From Petasospora fabianii (Eukaryota; Ascomycota; Saccharomycetes; Phaffomycetales; Wickerhamomycetaceae): DNA of 64,000 bases. A program made the position numbers and the translations under genes. Shown piece after piece: positions 29,001 to 39,365 of the stretch. The notes beneath the pieces were generated by a model. It had not been told where the DNA came from, searched no databases, and saw nothing but the letters and a program-made list of their open reading frames with translations. The stretch covers positions 2,542,001-2,606,000 of the forward strand of contig CP048715.1 of NCBI GenBank assembly GCA_022641835.1, written 5' to 3'. The stretch's first letter is position 1, and each line of letters starts with the position of its first letter.

Positions 29001-31577
29001 TTGGCTTTATTCAATGAGTTGAGTCCTGTTGACTTTGGTATCTCTTTTGCTCTCAGAATGGCAGGAACAATTCTGTCAGGTGATGCTCAGAGTAGCAGCA
29101 TCGTCAAGACTAACGCTCTTGCCGGTTTCCTGACTGAATACGGATGGAAGGCTCAAAATTTGGGTAAGACTAGAGGTGAGTTGGACGACTATGCTGCTGA
29201 CCCAAACGAGCATCCGCTATTGACTGCTATTCGTGCCCAAAAACGTGCTTTGAGTTTTGAGTCTGAGTGGACCAAGCGCATTGGCTTGTCTGATCAGGAG
29301 TCTCGTGAGGATCTGTCATACATGTTGTTCGCCGAGATCGTTGTCGGCTGGCAAAGATGCTTGAGTTTGCACGAGGGGCTCTTTTCCAGAAAGCATGACC
29401 TGAAGGATGAAGGATTTTTGAAGATGGAGTATATTCCATCTGATCAAGCTAAAGTAGACTACTACGCTAACTTAGTCATAAAGAATCTTGAGGTTGACAC
29501 ACAAGTGATCTCGTTCCTTGCCTCGCACTTCCAGGGAACATTGTACCAGAGTGAGCACATGCTTCATATGTTCACTGACGTTGTCTTCGATGCCTTGGAG
29601 CACTTGAAAGTTGCTTCTCTTCATCCATATGCCCGTGCTGTTAGATTCAAGATGATCAAATTCGCTCTTGATGTCTTAGCAGCTCATTTCAAGATAGGGT
29701 CCAAGATTGTGAGTAAGTTGTTTGACGCTATTCTTGACGGTGCCCTCTCTTGGTTTGTCCAGTACAGGCCATATCCATTTGGTGATAATGACTTGAAGAT
29801 CAGGGCTGACATGGACCTAATGATTGACGTTTTTGATGAATTGAGATCATTGACTATTCCTGCTGGAAGACCTTCTCGGGTCGACCAGAAGAGACGACTC
29901 CTCTTGACTTTCTTGTTTGACGAGATCAACAAGAGTATGATCTGGTTGAGTCCTCGTGATCCAGTCGAGTTCAAAGGTGAAGTCTACAAGGCCGACAGCA
30001 AGGTCTTGGCCTTCGCTTATAAGTTGGATCCGTCCTTGGCGTTCTCTCTCGTGGCAAGAACACCTGGTCTAGAGAAGGATATTGCTACTCTGGTTACCCA
30101 ATCTCCATCCAAAGCATTATCGCACTATCAAAGTGTGCAGTACTTGTTGAAGGACTCTCGCTTGTCCAGATATTTGATTCTTGCACAACCGATCTCTCCT
30201 ACTGAGTCTATCAACTTGTTTACACCGCCATATATCAATGATCCGTACGTGACTCAATACACCATGAGAGCTTTGGAGGCACAAGATATCAACCTCACTT
30301 TCTTCTACGTCCCGCAAATTGTCCAGGGTTTGAACAATGACAAGTTCGGTTATGTTGCCAGATTCATTGTTGAGGTTTCCAAGGTGTCGCAGAAATTCTC
30401 CCATCAACTGATTTGGAACCTTTTGGCGAACTCTGAGAACGAGGTGCTTGATACTGAGACCATGATTGCCAGCATTGTTGATTCTTATGATGACGAGGCT
30501 AAGGCTTACTACGACAGGGAATTCGGTTTCTTCAATGAGGTCACTGATATCTCTGGTAAGTTGAGACCATACTTAAAGAATACCAAGGCTGAGAAGAAGG
30601 TCAAGATAGATGAGGAGATGGCTAAGATTGTTGTATTAGACGATGTCTATTTGCCTTCTAACCCAGATGGTGTCGTTGTGGATATCAACAGAACCTCTGG
30701 TAAGCCATTGCAGTCCCATGCCAAGACTCCATTCATGGCAACATTCCGAATTCGTAAGGATCAGCTTGTCAATGGTCGAATGTTAACAGTTGAGAAGTGG
30801 CAGAGTGCCATTTTCAAGGTTGGTGATGATGTCAGACAGGATGTGTTGGCGTTGCAGCTCATTGCCATCTTCAAAAGTGTCTGGGAGAATGCTGGTCTAG
30901 ACATGTACTGCTTCCCTAACAGAGTTACCGCCACCGCTCCAGGATGTGGTGTTATTGACGTGTTGCCTAACTCCATATCCAGAGACATGTTGGGTAGAGA
31001 GGCTGTCAACGACTTGTATACTTATTTTAAGGCCAAGTTCCCTGACGGGAATTTGGAATTCGAAGATGCTGTTCAGAACTTTGTCAAGTCACTTGCTGCT
31101 TATTCTATCATCTCTTACTTGCTCCAGTTCAAAGACAGACACAATGGTAATATCATGTATGACGATAAGGGTCACATCTTACATATTGATTTCGGTTTTT
31201 GTTTTGATATTGTCCCAGGTGGTGTCAAGTTTGAAGCCTGTCCGTTCAAATTGACCAAGGAGATGGTGCGTGTCATGGGCGGATCCAACAACACTGAGTA
31301 CTTCCATATGTTTGAAGAATTGTTTATCAAGGGTTTCCTCGCCATGAGACCACATCACGAGTTGATCATTGGTAATGTGCAGTCCATGCTGGCTTCTGGA
31401 TTGCCCTGCTTCAAAGGTGAGAAGACCATCAGGAACTTGAGACACAGATTCTTTTTGAACAAGAATGATAAGGAGTGTATCAAGGCTTTGAAGGGGTTGA
31501 TCCGTGAGAGTTATGAAAGTATTTTCTCTGTTGGTTATGATAAGTTCCAGAAGATGACTAATGGTATCCCATACTAA
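26010..31577 (+). CDS. STT4: Phosphatidylinositol 4-kinase, plasma-membrane PI4K type III alpha
   Basis: Up to 1855 residues, matching the length of Stt4. It makes PI4P at the plasma membrane, where Stt4 works with Ypp1 and Efr3. The long helical N-terminal region is followed by the lipid-kinase unique/helical domain and a C-terminal PI3/4-kinase catalytic domain. Seen there are FKVGDDVRQDVLALQL, the catalytic loop DRHNGN (Asp about 1709) and the HIDFGF metal-binding motif (Asp about 1727), ending in GYDKFQKMTNGIPY. Positions 26024-26074 have the marks of a 51-nt intron (GTATGT, TGACTAAC, CAG) that keeps the frame open whether or not it is removed; removal would shorten the N-terminus by 17 residues. 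A further in-frame ATG lies inside it at 26058. Confidence 0.96.
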   Translation: MDFYGYVPETLSLKSIMTNSIRIPRGSIRSQALNRVAALSLKGPVEHAVSAVNGSATNGHINGSANGTLNGSAKVTPRTGLPGDLLKLANAVAREDVSSVAISHKELEIIFALCNAAPAVRTEQQASDLIAVLSPYFLESSSQKFKSHASLQLGPSPWDYLTKTLADAMIALTNKYASLSTKTETSFKQFLSKFILQEEQPLTAYFSLLGFLKSLISTPSLLDQSMTQIIVELFNAEFLDRLESVTMKALEDEHDFTYLLAYKATSDEFNSLLFAHLVQKFFNRVLLTLASRDFENISPQETDTGLIGHLLLVNSSDYDDEPDVTSQLDKLKTIFSRHIELIKVLCRKSSAQIDELDHGSTYINISSPERVTLAMRTKGLALQVLAAGLVADIIPSDVMTETVRSSLAHPSEAVDTHISPVVISIGALLTYKGQKVIISDLIHSFPLLVSKITPDASTAFVKSISKCFALGLKPLDEDSIVTTIYSLVNLLVSENGAPVNALRELRLRSATNTFNSKTRASRSNTLYKLVQTESATSLKEQTSENSHVFRNAITSALEIAKVYDDDSITVLTVTILSQKFLTVSRELDFYLLDGLSDIATHVSEKEFLALLKSFDAGMYRDDKDQSFINAIVATRVKIAKALEGKFSHPLHDVYITELLQSVVALGDVQNKDHRSQGEISEIAVKIARYIPPLAQLLPKGEKLEPLSNSMVALFQNFWFNIAVHGYSETAKLTKQLQKFLEVIALNSPPLASDAARAHTEASFELNTVLRRGSSNHNVKDQQHIIAGVSNTNSLELKTLSYSKLMFLSATSLLENLRANIGDCSTILHYFADPAISKANIEKFIGSIAISVVQKFSKLTITAHSPYFTSDNAAAQLTKILILCVHRNYDLQDAAFQCATALMHKLPTTLCNRTSLYTLLDLLTTMYESHLDAERSKYQPQRELTLRHSKVKITVSDSVKWKRSTLDKLIKKAEEWCHLSLIKCNQDMRTLLMTYVSDLALFNELSPVDFGISFALRMAGTILSGDAQSSSIVKTNALAGFLTEYGWKAQNLGKTRGELDDYAADPNEHPLLTAIRAQKRALSFESEWTKRIGLSDQESREDLSYMLFAEIVVGWQRCLSLHEGLFSRKHDLKDEGFLKMEYIPSDQAKVDYYANLVIKNLEVDTQVISFLASHFQGTLYQSEHMLHMFTDVVFDALEHLKVASLHPYARAVRFKMIKFALDVLAAHFKIGSKIVSKLFDAILDGALSWFVQYRPYPFGDNDLKIRADMDLMIDVFDELRSLTIPAGRPSRVDQKRRLLLTFLFDEINKSMIWLSPRDPVEFKGEVYKADSKVLAFAYKLDPSLAFSLVARTPGLEKDIATLVTQSPSKALSHYQSVQYLLKDSRLSRYLILAQPISPTESINLFTPPYINDPYVTQYTMRALEAQDINLTFFYVPQIVQGLNNDKFGYVARFIVEVSKVSQKFSHQLIWNLLANSENEVLDTETMIASIVDSYDDEAKAYYDREFGFFNEVTDISGKLRPYLKNTKAEKKVKIDEEMAKIVVLDDVYLPSNPDGVVVDINRTSGKPLQSHAKTPFMATFRIRKDQLVNGRMLTVEKWQSAIFKVGDDVRQDVLALQLIAIFKSVWENAGLDMYCFPNRVTATAPGCGVIDVLPNSISRDMLGREAVNDLYTYFKAKFPDGNLEFEDAVQNFVKSLAAYSIISYLLQFKDRHNGNIMYDDKGHILHIDFGFCFDIVPGGVKFEACPFKLTKEMVRVMGGSNNTEYFHMFEELFIKGFLAMRPHHELIIGNVQSMLASGLPCFKGEKTIRNLRHRFFLNKNDKECIKALKGLIRESYESIFSVGYDKFQKMTNGIPY

Positions 31578-32079
31578 TGTGTATCAACTGTTTAGCAAAT
31601 AATGTAATGCTTGGACTAGTGTGGGTACTATTTATTCGAGATTACGAAGGTAGCTTCAATTCGGACGCTTAAGGTGGATGCAGCACCTTGTTATCCCAAA
31701 GTTGACGATCAGGAAGACATAACATGATATTTCCCAAAACGTAACCTGTTCCAACAAATATACCTTGGACTCGACTGCACTATATGTCACCTCAACGCAA
31801 AATGATCGCATCAACAACTGCCATAGGTTGAGCACTATTACTAGGTGTAATCACTCAAAGTGAGTGTCGATGTGATCATGCGTTGTCTGTGGGCAGTGAG
31901 CACATATACACAGTATACCCCAATTGGCCCAGTGCTGCTGCAAGAATCGACGTTAGTCTATACGCGATAGTTGTAATGAATATTGATTTAAACCTTTGTA
32001 CTGATTATTTTTGTAAATAAATAGATGATGTATCAACAACGAATCCCAAATTAAACATCCCAATGCAAAAAGCAGCAAC
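31578..32079. other. Convergent intergenic region, STT4 and ACO1 3' ends
   Basis: Holds the 3' flanks of both genes. An inverted repeat, CACTCA at 31852-31857 and TGAGTG at 31861-31866 with a 3-nt spacer, sits near the middle. AT-rich sequence precedes the ACO1 stop. No gene. Confidence 0.5.
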
Positions 32080-34410
32080 TTACTTAGCAGAAGCAGCCAT
32101 CTTGTTCAAAGCAGAACCGTACTTGAACCACTCGATCTGCTCAGAGTTGTAAGTGTGGGACAATGGAGTCTCCCAAGCCTCACCCTCCTTTGGATGAACT
32201 CTCAAGGTAACGTTCTTACCTGGAGCCAACTCGGTCAAGCCCAAGATGTCGACGGTGTCAGTTGGGTTGATTCTGTCGTAAGCCTCTGGCTCAACGAAGT
32301 TCAATGGCAAAAGACCCTGCTTCTTCAAGTTGGTCTCGTGGATACGGGCAAAGGACTTGGTAATGATAGCGAAACCACCAAGGAATCTTGGTTCCAAAGC
32401 AGCGTGCTCTCTGGAAGAACCCTCACCGAAGTTCTCACCACCAACAACAACCCACTTAATACCAGCATCTCTGTAAGCACGGGCAGTGTCTGGAACACCA
32501 GAGACCTCACCAGTGTACAAGTTGGTAACAGTGTTGGCCTTACCGTTAGCGGCATTGATGGCACCGATCATGTAGTTGTTGGAGATGTTCTCCAAGTGAC
32601 CACGGTACTTCAACCATGGACCAGCCATAGAGATATGGTCAGTGGTGGTCTTACCGACAGACTTGATCAAGATTGGCATGTTAAGACCATCCTTACCGTC
32701 CCAGGCCTTGAATGGAGTCAACTTCTGCAAACGGTCAGACTCTGGGGAGATGATGACGTTGACAGAGGCACGGTCGGCTGGTGGAGCCTGGTAAGTGTTC
32801 TCACCTGGGTCGTAACCACGGACTGGAAGAGAGTCACCAGAAGGAGCCTTCAACTTGAACTCCTTACCATCAGCACCAACAAGAGTGTCAGTGATTGGGT
32901 TGAATCTCAAGTCACCGGCAATAGCGTAAGCGGTAACAAGCTCAGGGGAAGCAACAAATGCGTGAGTGTTTGGGTTACCATCGTTTCTGGCAGTGAAGTT
33001 TCTGTTGTAAGAAGAAACAATGGTGTTCTTGTCACCCTTCTTGATGTCCTGTCTGTCCCACTGACCGATACATGGACCACAAGCGTTAGCCAAGACAACA
33101 CCACCGAACTCCTCGAAGGTCTCCAACTGACCGTCTCTCTCAATGGTAGCTCTGATCTGCTCAGAACCTGGAGTGACGGTGTAAAGGGTCTTAGCCTTCA
33201 AACCGTGGTCAGCAGCGTCTCTGATGATAGAGGCGGATCTGGTCATGTCCTCGTAGGAGGAGTTGGTACAAGAACCAATCAAACCAACCTTGACATCCAA
33301 TGGCCAGTCATTCTCAACGGCAACCTCCTTCATCTTGGAGATTGGAGTAGCCAAATCTGGGGTGAATGGACCGTTGATGTGTGGCTCCAAAGTGTTCAAG
33401 TCAATCTCGATCAACTCATCGTACTCACAACCCTCATCAGCCTTCAAGAAGTCGTTCTTGTAAAGGGTAGCGAAGTCGGCAATCTTGTTACGGCCAGTAG
33501 CATTCAAGTACTCAACCATGGACTTGTTGAATGGGAAGACAGAAGTGGTAGCACCAATTTCAGCACCCATGTTACAGATGGTACCCATACCGGTACAGGA
33601 GAAAGTCTCAACACCGTCACCGAAGTACTCAACAATCTTACCAGTACCACCCTTGACGGTAGTGATACCAGCCAACTTCAAGATAATGTCCTTTGGAGAA
33701 GCCCAACCGTTCATCTTACCGGTCAACTTGACACCAAGAATCTTTGGAGCCTTCAACTCCCATGGCAAGTCAGCCATGACATCAACGGCATCGGCACCAC
33801 CAACACCAATAGCGAGCTGACCCAAACCACCAGCGTTTGGAGTGTGTGAGTCAGTACCAATGATCAAGGCACCTGGGAAGGCGTAGTTCTCAAGAACAAT
33901 CTGGTGAATGATACCGGAACCTGGCTTCCAGAAACCAATGTTGTACTTGGCGGTAGCGGTAGCCAAGAAGTCATAAACCTCCTTGTTCAAGTCGATGGCA
34001 CGGGCCAAATCCTTGGCACCACCAATCTGAGCCTGAATCAAATGGTCACAGTGGACAGTAGTTGGGGTAGCGACCTGTGGCAAACCAGCAGACATGAACT
34101 GGAGAATGGCCATCTGAGCGGTAGCATCCTGACAAGCGACACGATCTGGTCTGAGCTTCAAGTAAGAGACACCTCTCTCGATATCCTGTCCGTGTGGATC
34201 ATCCAAGTGACCGTAGAGAATCTTCTCAGCGTAGGTCAATGGTCTACCAAGTCTCTGCTTGACAATCTCAACGTTTTCAAGGTGCTTCTTGTAGGCAATG
34301 AAGGAGTGGTCCTCGAGCAAGTTCTGGCCCACCTTAGAGTCTCTGGTGAGCTCAGCGACAGTGGCAAGTCCACGTCTGGCGTTCTTGAACGCGGAGCGAG
34401 CAGCCAACAT
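32080..34410 (-). CDS. ACO1: Mitochondrial aconitase (aconitate hydratase)
   Basis: A 776-residue TCA-cycle enzyme that isomerises citrate to isocitrate in the mitochondrial matrix; in yeast it is also found on mtDNA nucleoids. The Arg/Ala-rich N-terminus ([20 protein letters not shown]) is a typical presequence. The three [4Fe-4S] cysteine ligands are seen at about C381 ([14 protein letters not shown]), C444 and C447 ([10 protein letters not shown]). Substrate-site blocks [13 protein letters not shown] and [18 protein letters not shown] are intact. Strong codon bias, consistent with high expression, creates a 564-codon antisense open frame that I regard as an artefact. The promoter has two CCAAT-box repeats fitting HAP-complex control. 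Confidence 0.98.
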   Translation of the reverse strand: MLAARSAFKNARRGLATVAELTRDSKVGQNLLEDHSFIAYKKHLENVEIVKQRLGRPLTYAEKILYGHLDDPHGQDIERGVSYLKLRPDRVACQDATAQMAILQFMSAGLPQVATPTTVHCDHLIQAQIGGAKDLARAIDLNKEVYDFLATATAKYNIGFWKPGSGIIHQIVLENYAFPGALIIGTDSHTPNAGGLGQLAIGVGGADAVDVMADLPWELKAPKILGVKLTGKMNGWASPKDIILKLAGITTVKGGTGKIVEYFGDGVETFSCTGMGTICNMGAEIGATTSVFPFNKSMVEYLNATGRNKIADFATLYKNDFLKADEGCEYDELIEIDLNTLEPHINGPFTPDLATPISKMKEVAVENDWPLDVKVGLIGSCTNSSYEDMTRSASIIRDAADHGLKAKTLYTVTPGSEQIRATIERDGQLETFEEFGGVVLANACGPCIGQWDRQDIKKGDKNTIVSSYNRNFTARNDGNPNTHAFVASPELVTAYAIAGDLRFNPITDTLVGADGKEFKLKAPSGDSLPVRGYDPGENTYQAPPADRASVNVIISPESDRLQKLTPFKAWDGKDGLNMPILIKSVGKTTTDHISMAGPWLKYRGHLENISNNYMIGAINAANGKANTVTNLYTGEVSGVPDTARAYRDAGIKWVVVGGENFGEGSSREHAALEPRFLGGFAIITKSFARIHETNLKKQGLLPLNFVEPEAYDRINPTDTVDILGLTELAPGKNVTLRVHPKEGEAWETPLSHTYNSEQIEWFKYGSALNKMAASAK

Positions 34411-36488
34411 TATGTAACGAGGTTTTGTGTGTCAACCTTTCAATGGTGGGTGCGTGGTAGATGGTAAGAAAAAGGATGTTGCAGAGATGATATAGTGGGC
34501 GGGCATCTGTTCTGACGCTGACACGGTACGGCCACGCGCAGGGTCATTCAGCGCTGTGTTGTGTTGCGGAAACCCGGGGTAGCGCAATTCGTATGACAGC
34601 GCTGTCAGTACTTGCTATGTTATCGCCTAGACTTTAATAAGTAATCACTCTAGCCTACAAATATTATATTTATCCCTTTTCCTATAACATTGAAGTGTCT
34701 GATTGCCCAACTAGGGCTCCAAATACTACTTCCCCAGAGCTTCGTAATGTCCAATTCGCGTGCGGTGATTGGCCCTACGCGTTCTGAATCATCCCGATTT
34801 TACAGGGCAAACGCGACTGGGCATGGCGGCACCGAAAGCGCGGGGCCGCTTCCCCCCAGGGCCGAACTCGGGAAAGGTCCCCACCGTGCACTGTCTCTGA
34901 CCTTTCGTGACGCGGTGATTGGCCCAGACGGCCACTGCTTCCCCGCGGCGCCGACGTGCCCGTAAAAAATCAGCACCCACATCGGGCACCGGGAGAAGCT
35001 CTCCAGATCTAGTGAAACAGAGTAAAAAAGGCGCTACCGAGTCTGGATACCTTTTGTAGTACTTGATGTCGTAGGCGCCGTCGCGTATGCTCTATGTTGT
35101 GTTTGGTTCCTGTGCTTTCTTTGTCTAGTCTAGGACCTCTATACCGCTACCGTCACTCTCTTCAACCGCTGCCCCGGATGCTCTCCTCCATCGGTGCGGA
35201 CACGTCTGCCAATATGGCAGCCCATCTAGCCGCTGGATGCTGGATCAATGGCTTGTCCGATATATGCTGGTGAATGAATCTATTGCTGCCTCTTAAACGG
35301 CGCGTTAATTAAAGTAGGACAGGAAGCGCAACTTTAGTACACAGCAACGGTATAGTGACAGCGATACTTTTGGCGTCACAACTGTACACACTTCATCCAT
35401 GTATACAACACTCATAGCTTCGACTCCTCCATCTCTTGCAACTTATTTGTGATCTCAGTCTGTCCCCACGTTTCGGACATGTCGAAACGCGATGCTACTG
35501 CTGCGGTGTGTCGCCTACCAATGTTTACTTTTCGAGTTTGAGCTATACATAGCTTGATCATGGTCGCTGATCCTGGGTCCTCGGTTGGTATCAACGTGCC
35601 AATTTTGATTTCAAAGTTTCCACACCTCATCCTGTTGGTTCACTTTCTTCAACTTCCGTTCACGTCATGCGTGATCCGGTGTCTGTTCACGCTGGTGCAA
35701 TCACTAAAATCACTAACGGTCATGATACTGGCCCGCTATAGACCACTCATGTCTCAAAAATGAGGGTCACTGCAATCTGCAATCGTAGGAAAGTATTCAC
35801 TGGGCAGATCTATTCATGACCGTGTGATAATTTCTTTGACGTTACACGAGTCCCAACCACCAGCTTTGTAAAAGATGTAGTACTCGATGCAAGAGGAGTT
35901 ATATAGCCATCCCCTCTGTTTGACTTCTCACATATCCACCTAAGAGACGACCAACAATCCTTGACACCTTGTCCATATGGTCAACGTGAAGTCCACGAAG
36001 TGTACTAGAGGTGACCACTAAAGGATGATAAGATATAAGGCGAGGCAGGGTCCTCCCATCGAGTACCTAGTAACCACCAAAAGATATTTGGGAAATGCCT
36101 CGTGTAGCAGAACTGGTAATGGAAACCATACCTGGCCGAATCTCACTACTCGTTTGGGCAAAACCTTTGTAAACCTTCCATTCCTGGCATTCAAGACTCT
36201 ATTAAGCCATTCTCAGTACCCCGCCTCAGTTTGGAGTTTGTTTATTGTTTCTAATCTAGTAGTAACTAAGTATTTCAGCAATCCGAACTTATCATAACTA
36301 GTCGTTGAGAGAATTATCTACCTACACAAATGATGATAAAAGGAGAGACACCCACACCCAAGAGGTCGGAATATCTACCGGAATAATTCGCGACCCCACA
36401 TTACAAGTAATCCCAAAACCTGCCAAAATGAACAAAGTACACCTCGCCACTGCTCTTTACGAGACTATCAAACTTCCGACTAGCTGAA
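34411..36488. other. Two-kilobase non-coding interval between ACO1 and MHO1
   Basis: Unusually long for this compact region. The part nearest ACO1 has the CCAAT-box direct repeats and a GC-rich stretch at about 34760-34990 that contrasts with its surroundings. From 35000 to 36480 I see no convincing gene. A 72-codon minus-strand frame at 35412-35630, ending in a charged tail, is the only candidate, and I cannot place it in any family. No tRNA-like B box was seen. Confidence 0.5.
34762..34925. promoter_or_regulatory. Pair of 14-bp CCAAT-box direct repeats upstream of ACO1
   Basis: The 14-mer GCGGTGATTGGCCC occurs at 34762-34775 and again, identically and in the same orientation, at 34912-34925, exactly 150 bp later. 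Each holds ATTGG (CCAAT on the coding strand of ACO1). CCAAT is the site of the Hap2/3/4/5 complex, which activates respiratory genes including yeast ACO1. The repeats are 350-515 bp upstream of the ACO1 start. Confidence 0.6.
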
Positions 36489-37552
36489 ATGACGATTGTG
36501 AGATCCGCTTCACACGCTGGCTCGTGGTACTCTGCATCCCCAGTTACACTGGGTAAACAGCTCGATGAGTTCCTGAAGGCTGCACCGGCCGCTGTTCCAG
36601 GAGCAAGGATCCTTATTGGACCGTATGATAACTCTGATTCCTCTGAAAACCCCACCAGATACTAACATTTCACAGGCATGCTGGCTATACATATGCGGGG
36701 AAAACCCTAGCAGAGACATACAATACCTGGGATACTTCAAACGTGTAAGTCAATGCCTCTCTATTTGCTATCAATACCAAATGCTAACCTATCCCTGGTA
36801 GCAAACGAGTCTTCATTCTTGGTCCATCTCATCATGTTTACTTCAAGAATACCGCATATCTCAGCGGAGCTGGAGAATATGAGACTCCTTTTGGCAATCT
36901 GCCAGTTGATACAACCATCACAAAGGCACTCCTCAAGACCAAGGTGTTCAAGACCATGGATATTGATACCGATGAAGAGGAGCACAGTTTCGAAATGCAT
37001 GCGCCATACATCTACAAGCTCACTGAAAGTTCGGGAAGAGGAGTTCCTTCGATTATCCCAATCATGATCTCTCATGGTGACTCAACCTTTTCAGATGAGC
37101 TTGCTAGTGTTCTGTCAGGATACTTGAAGGATGAGGAGAACACATTCGTGATCAGCTCGGACTTCTGTCATTGGGGCTCAAGATTTGCCTACATGGCATA
37201 CACTCCAACCGGCGATGTTTCTGACTTAGTATTGCTAAATCAGCGTATGAAGGTACCTGAGGGTGGTGTGAAGATCTACAAGTCCATTGAGGCGCTGGAT
37301 AAAGAAGCGATGGCAATTGCATCCCAAGGTTCTTCTGCTGCTTGGAAGCGGTATATAAAGACCACCGGAAACACAATCTGTGGACAGAAGCCACTGGGTA
37401 TCTTGATGGAGGCCATTGAGAAGGTCCGTGAAGATGAGGAATACGGTGGTGATTGGGCAAAGTTCAAGTGGATTGGCTACTCCCAAAGTAGTAGAGTCAT
37501 TAGTCCTAGAGACTCAAGTGTGAGTTACGCAAGTGGTTATGCCATTGCTTGA
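36489..37552 (+). CDS. MHO1: MEMO-family protein (Mho1), three exons
   Basis: A 317-residue homologue of human MEMO1 and yeast Mho1, single-domain proteins of the MEMO/dioxygenase-like fold that bind metal and have been linked to redox and copper handling. Exons are 36489-36622, 36676-36744 and 36802-37552. Intron 1 (53 nt) has GTATGA, TACTAAC and CAG; intron 2 (57 nt) has GTAAGT, TGCTAAC and TAG. Joining them gives a continuous frame: RSASHAGSWYSAS, then GPHAGYTYAGKT across junction 1, then TSNVKRVFILGPSHHVYF across junction 2. The His residues of PHAGY and GPSHH and the Cys of NTICGQKPLG correspond to the family's metal-site positions. The C-terminal 20 residues are variable. Confidence 0.93.
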
Positions 37553-39365
37553 TGATACTCACTGAGGATATTAGTAAGGTATTTTTATAAATGGGGCCGA
37601 TAATACACAAATCATAAATGGGAGGAAATATATCTACACTTCACTGTGCCACAGCACAACTGAACGTACTAGCATTTATATACTTGCCAAGTCACCTTGA
37701 AAGTACACGCAGTCTGCATCTTCAGCGCTTCAAACTCTAAGTTTGAGGAGTACATGCAGAGGGACTACATTCCCCATCAAAGGCTCACCATGGGCGGGTC
37801 TCGCCACCATAGTTCAGGAATATCCCAGTCAAGAGTGCTCTCTGAGATTATCATATCGCATCACGTGATCCTCGTGAGTTACTTCGAAATCTTCATGATG
37901 TGGAGCAGTGTCGGCTCAGCTGACGAAATAGGTAGAACTAGTGTGAATGTGGTATGGGCTCATAAAATATATTAAAGAGCCGAATATCTTCGCAACTTAG
38001 TAACAACGCAAATCCTAACTTCTTCAGCTGAGAGTTATAACTGAGAAACGGTTTCGACATTTTTCCTCAGAAAATGGCTCAAAACGTTTGAATTTGATGA
38101 TGCAAAATCAAACGATAAGTAATAAAACAAAAATTTAAAACTCAAGTTTAAAGCGAATTAAGAGGAGGTCGGTGATCAACAACAACCCCAACAAGTCTGA
38201 CAGCTATTAATGTCCAGCTAAGTATAGTCATCAGGCTCTAATTGACAGTTTCTAGTCGCAGTCTTCTAAAAACACCCTGACACCCGGACATCAAAACATC
38301 TCATGCGCCTACTGCAGTCAACAATGTGCATTGTACGTTGACCATTATATCTTGCGGTTTCTCCAAGCGATGGATTCCTTACTGCATGGACTTAATGTTA
38401 AAGTACGGAGACTTTTGGGGGACAATTAATAATCCTGCGTACTGTTGAATTTTTCTACAAGAAAAGAATTAAAGACTACTACTGTTCGGCCTTCAGGAAG
38501 CTAAGTGCTGCGCTTCGGCGCAGAGTGTGGGGGAAGCTATTCGCCATTTTTCGCCACTTTACCAGGAGAAACATTGGCAAAATCTTGTCACCCTCTAGTG
38601 AGAACGCTGATTGGCTCGAAGCTGGGGCCTTACCCGTGCCCAGCAGTGTTATACAGGGCATTTTATTGCTGATGATTACGAATATTGCCAAGGATTACAG
38701 CCTGGTGATCCCGAGGTATCTAATTAAGCTTATCCTCAGCAACTCTTCACTCTTTGTTATTGTGCATCGAGGATCCTTCAGAAGACCAATGGTAATCCGT
38801 GGTTTACGCAGCTTTATTTCTGCCGCTTTTCTACGAATGTTATTTTATAGTCTGTGATTTACCCGACAACGGATGAACATGACTAAAGACGAGGCAGCCC
38901 CCGCCTGTTGACACTTGCGCACGTAATTTAGTTGCTTTCTAATCTTTTCTTGGGTCCACTACCAGATACAGCCGAATTTGCGCCAAGTTGCGCAAATCTG
39001 TGCACCCTGAAATTTTTTATCTGATCGCCAAACTGATATGGCCACGTCTCATTCAACCGGGGCAGATAATTGATTACATATTTGTGAGAATTAATACGAA
39101 CTAGAGGTCATTTCAAAGGTAGTTAGTGCTTGATTCAGAATCGTGGTTGAACATGAGAGCTTTTTTTTTTGCTCTCAGATCGTGTGAAGAGAAATATTTG
39201 CGCATGTTGTGGAGCGCCATCTCTGGGTCGGTCGTATCGGTTTTATTTCTCCGGTACTGGCGCCGAGACCACCCTCCCTGCGATATATAGGACAAGAATT
39301 CCCGTAATTTCCACTTCAATATCTCTTTTTACTGAAAGATCGTCTCTCAGAAACCTTCTAAAGTG
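37553..39365. other. 1.8 kb non-coding interval between MHO1 and the PSG1-like gene
   Basis: No supported gene. A CACGTG E-box sits in the 10-bp palindrome ATCACGTGAT at 37860-37869, a good Cbf1/CDEI-type site. The stretch 38080-38160 is AT-rich. A 110-codon plus-strand frame at 38525-38857 lacks family features. The last 300 bp should contain the promoter of the downstream gene, including a T run near 39162-39171. Confidence 0.5.

Noticed and set aside
32155-33849. 564-codon open frame antisense to ACO1
   Set aside because: It lies opposite a highly expressed, codon-biased gene. Its product is Ser/Val/Leu-rich with no family features, as expected of an antisense shadow.
35412-35630. 72-codon minus-strand frame in the ACO1-MHO1 interval
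   Set aside because: The charged C-terminus looks protein-like, but no family is recognised and the length is within chance. Kept only as a candidate in the interval note.
37860-37960. Point-centromere candidate beginning at the CACGTG box
   Set aside because: A CDEI-like site is present, but the following 80-90 bp are not AT-rich and no CDEIII-like motif was seen.
38525-38857. 110-codon plus-strand frame upstream of the PSG1-like gene
   Set aside because: No recognisable domain, unusual composition and a smaller overlapping antisense frame; chance is likely.
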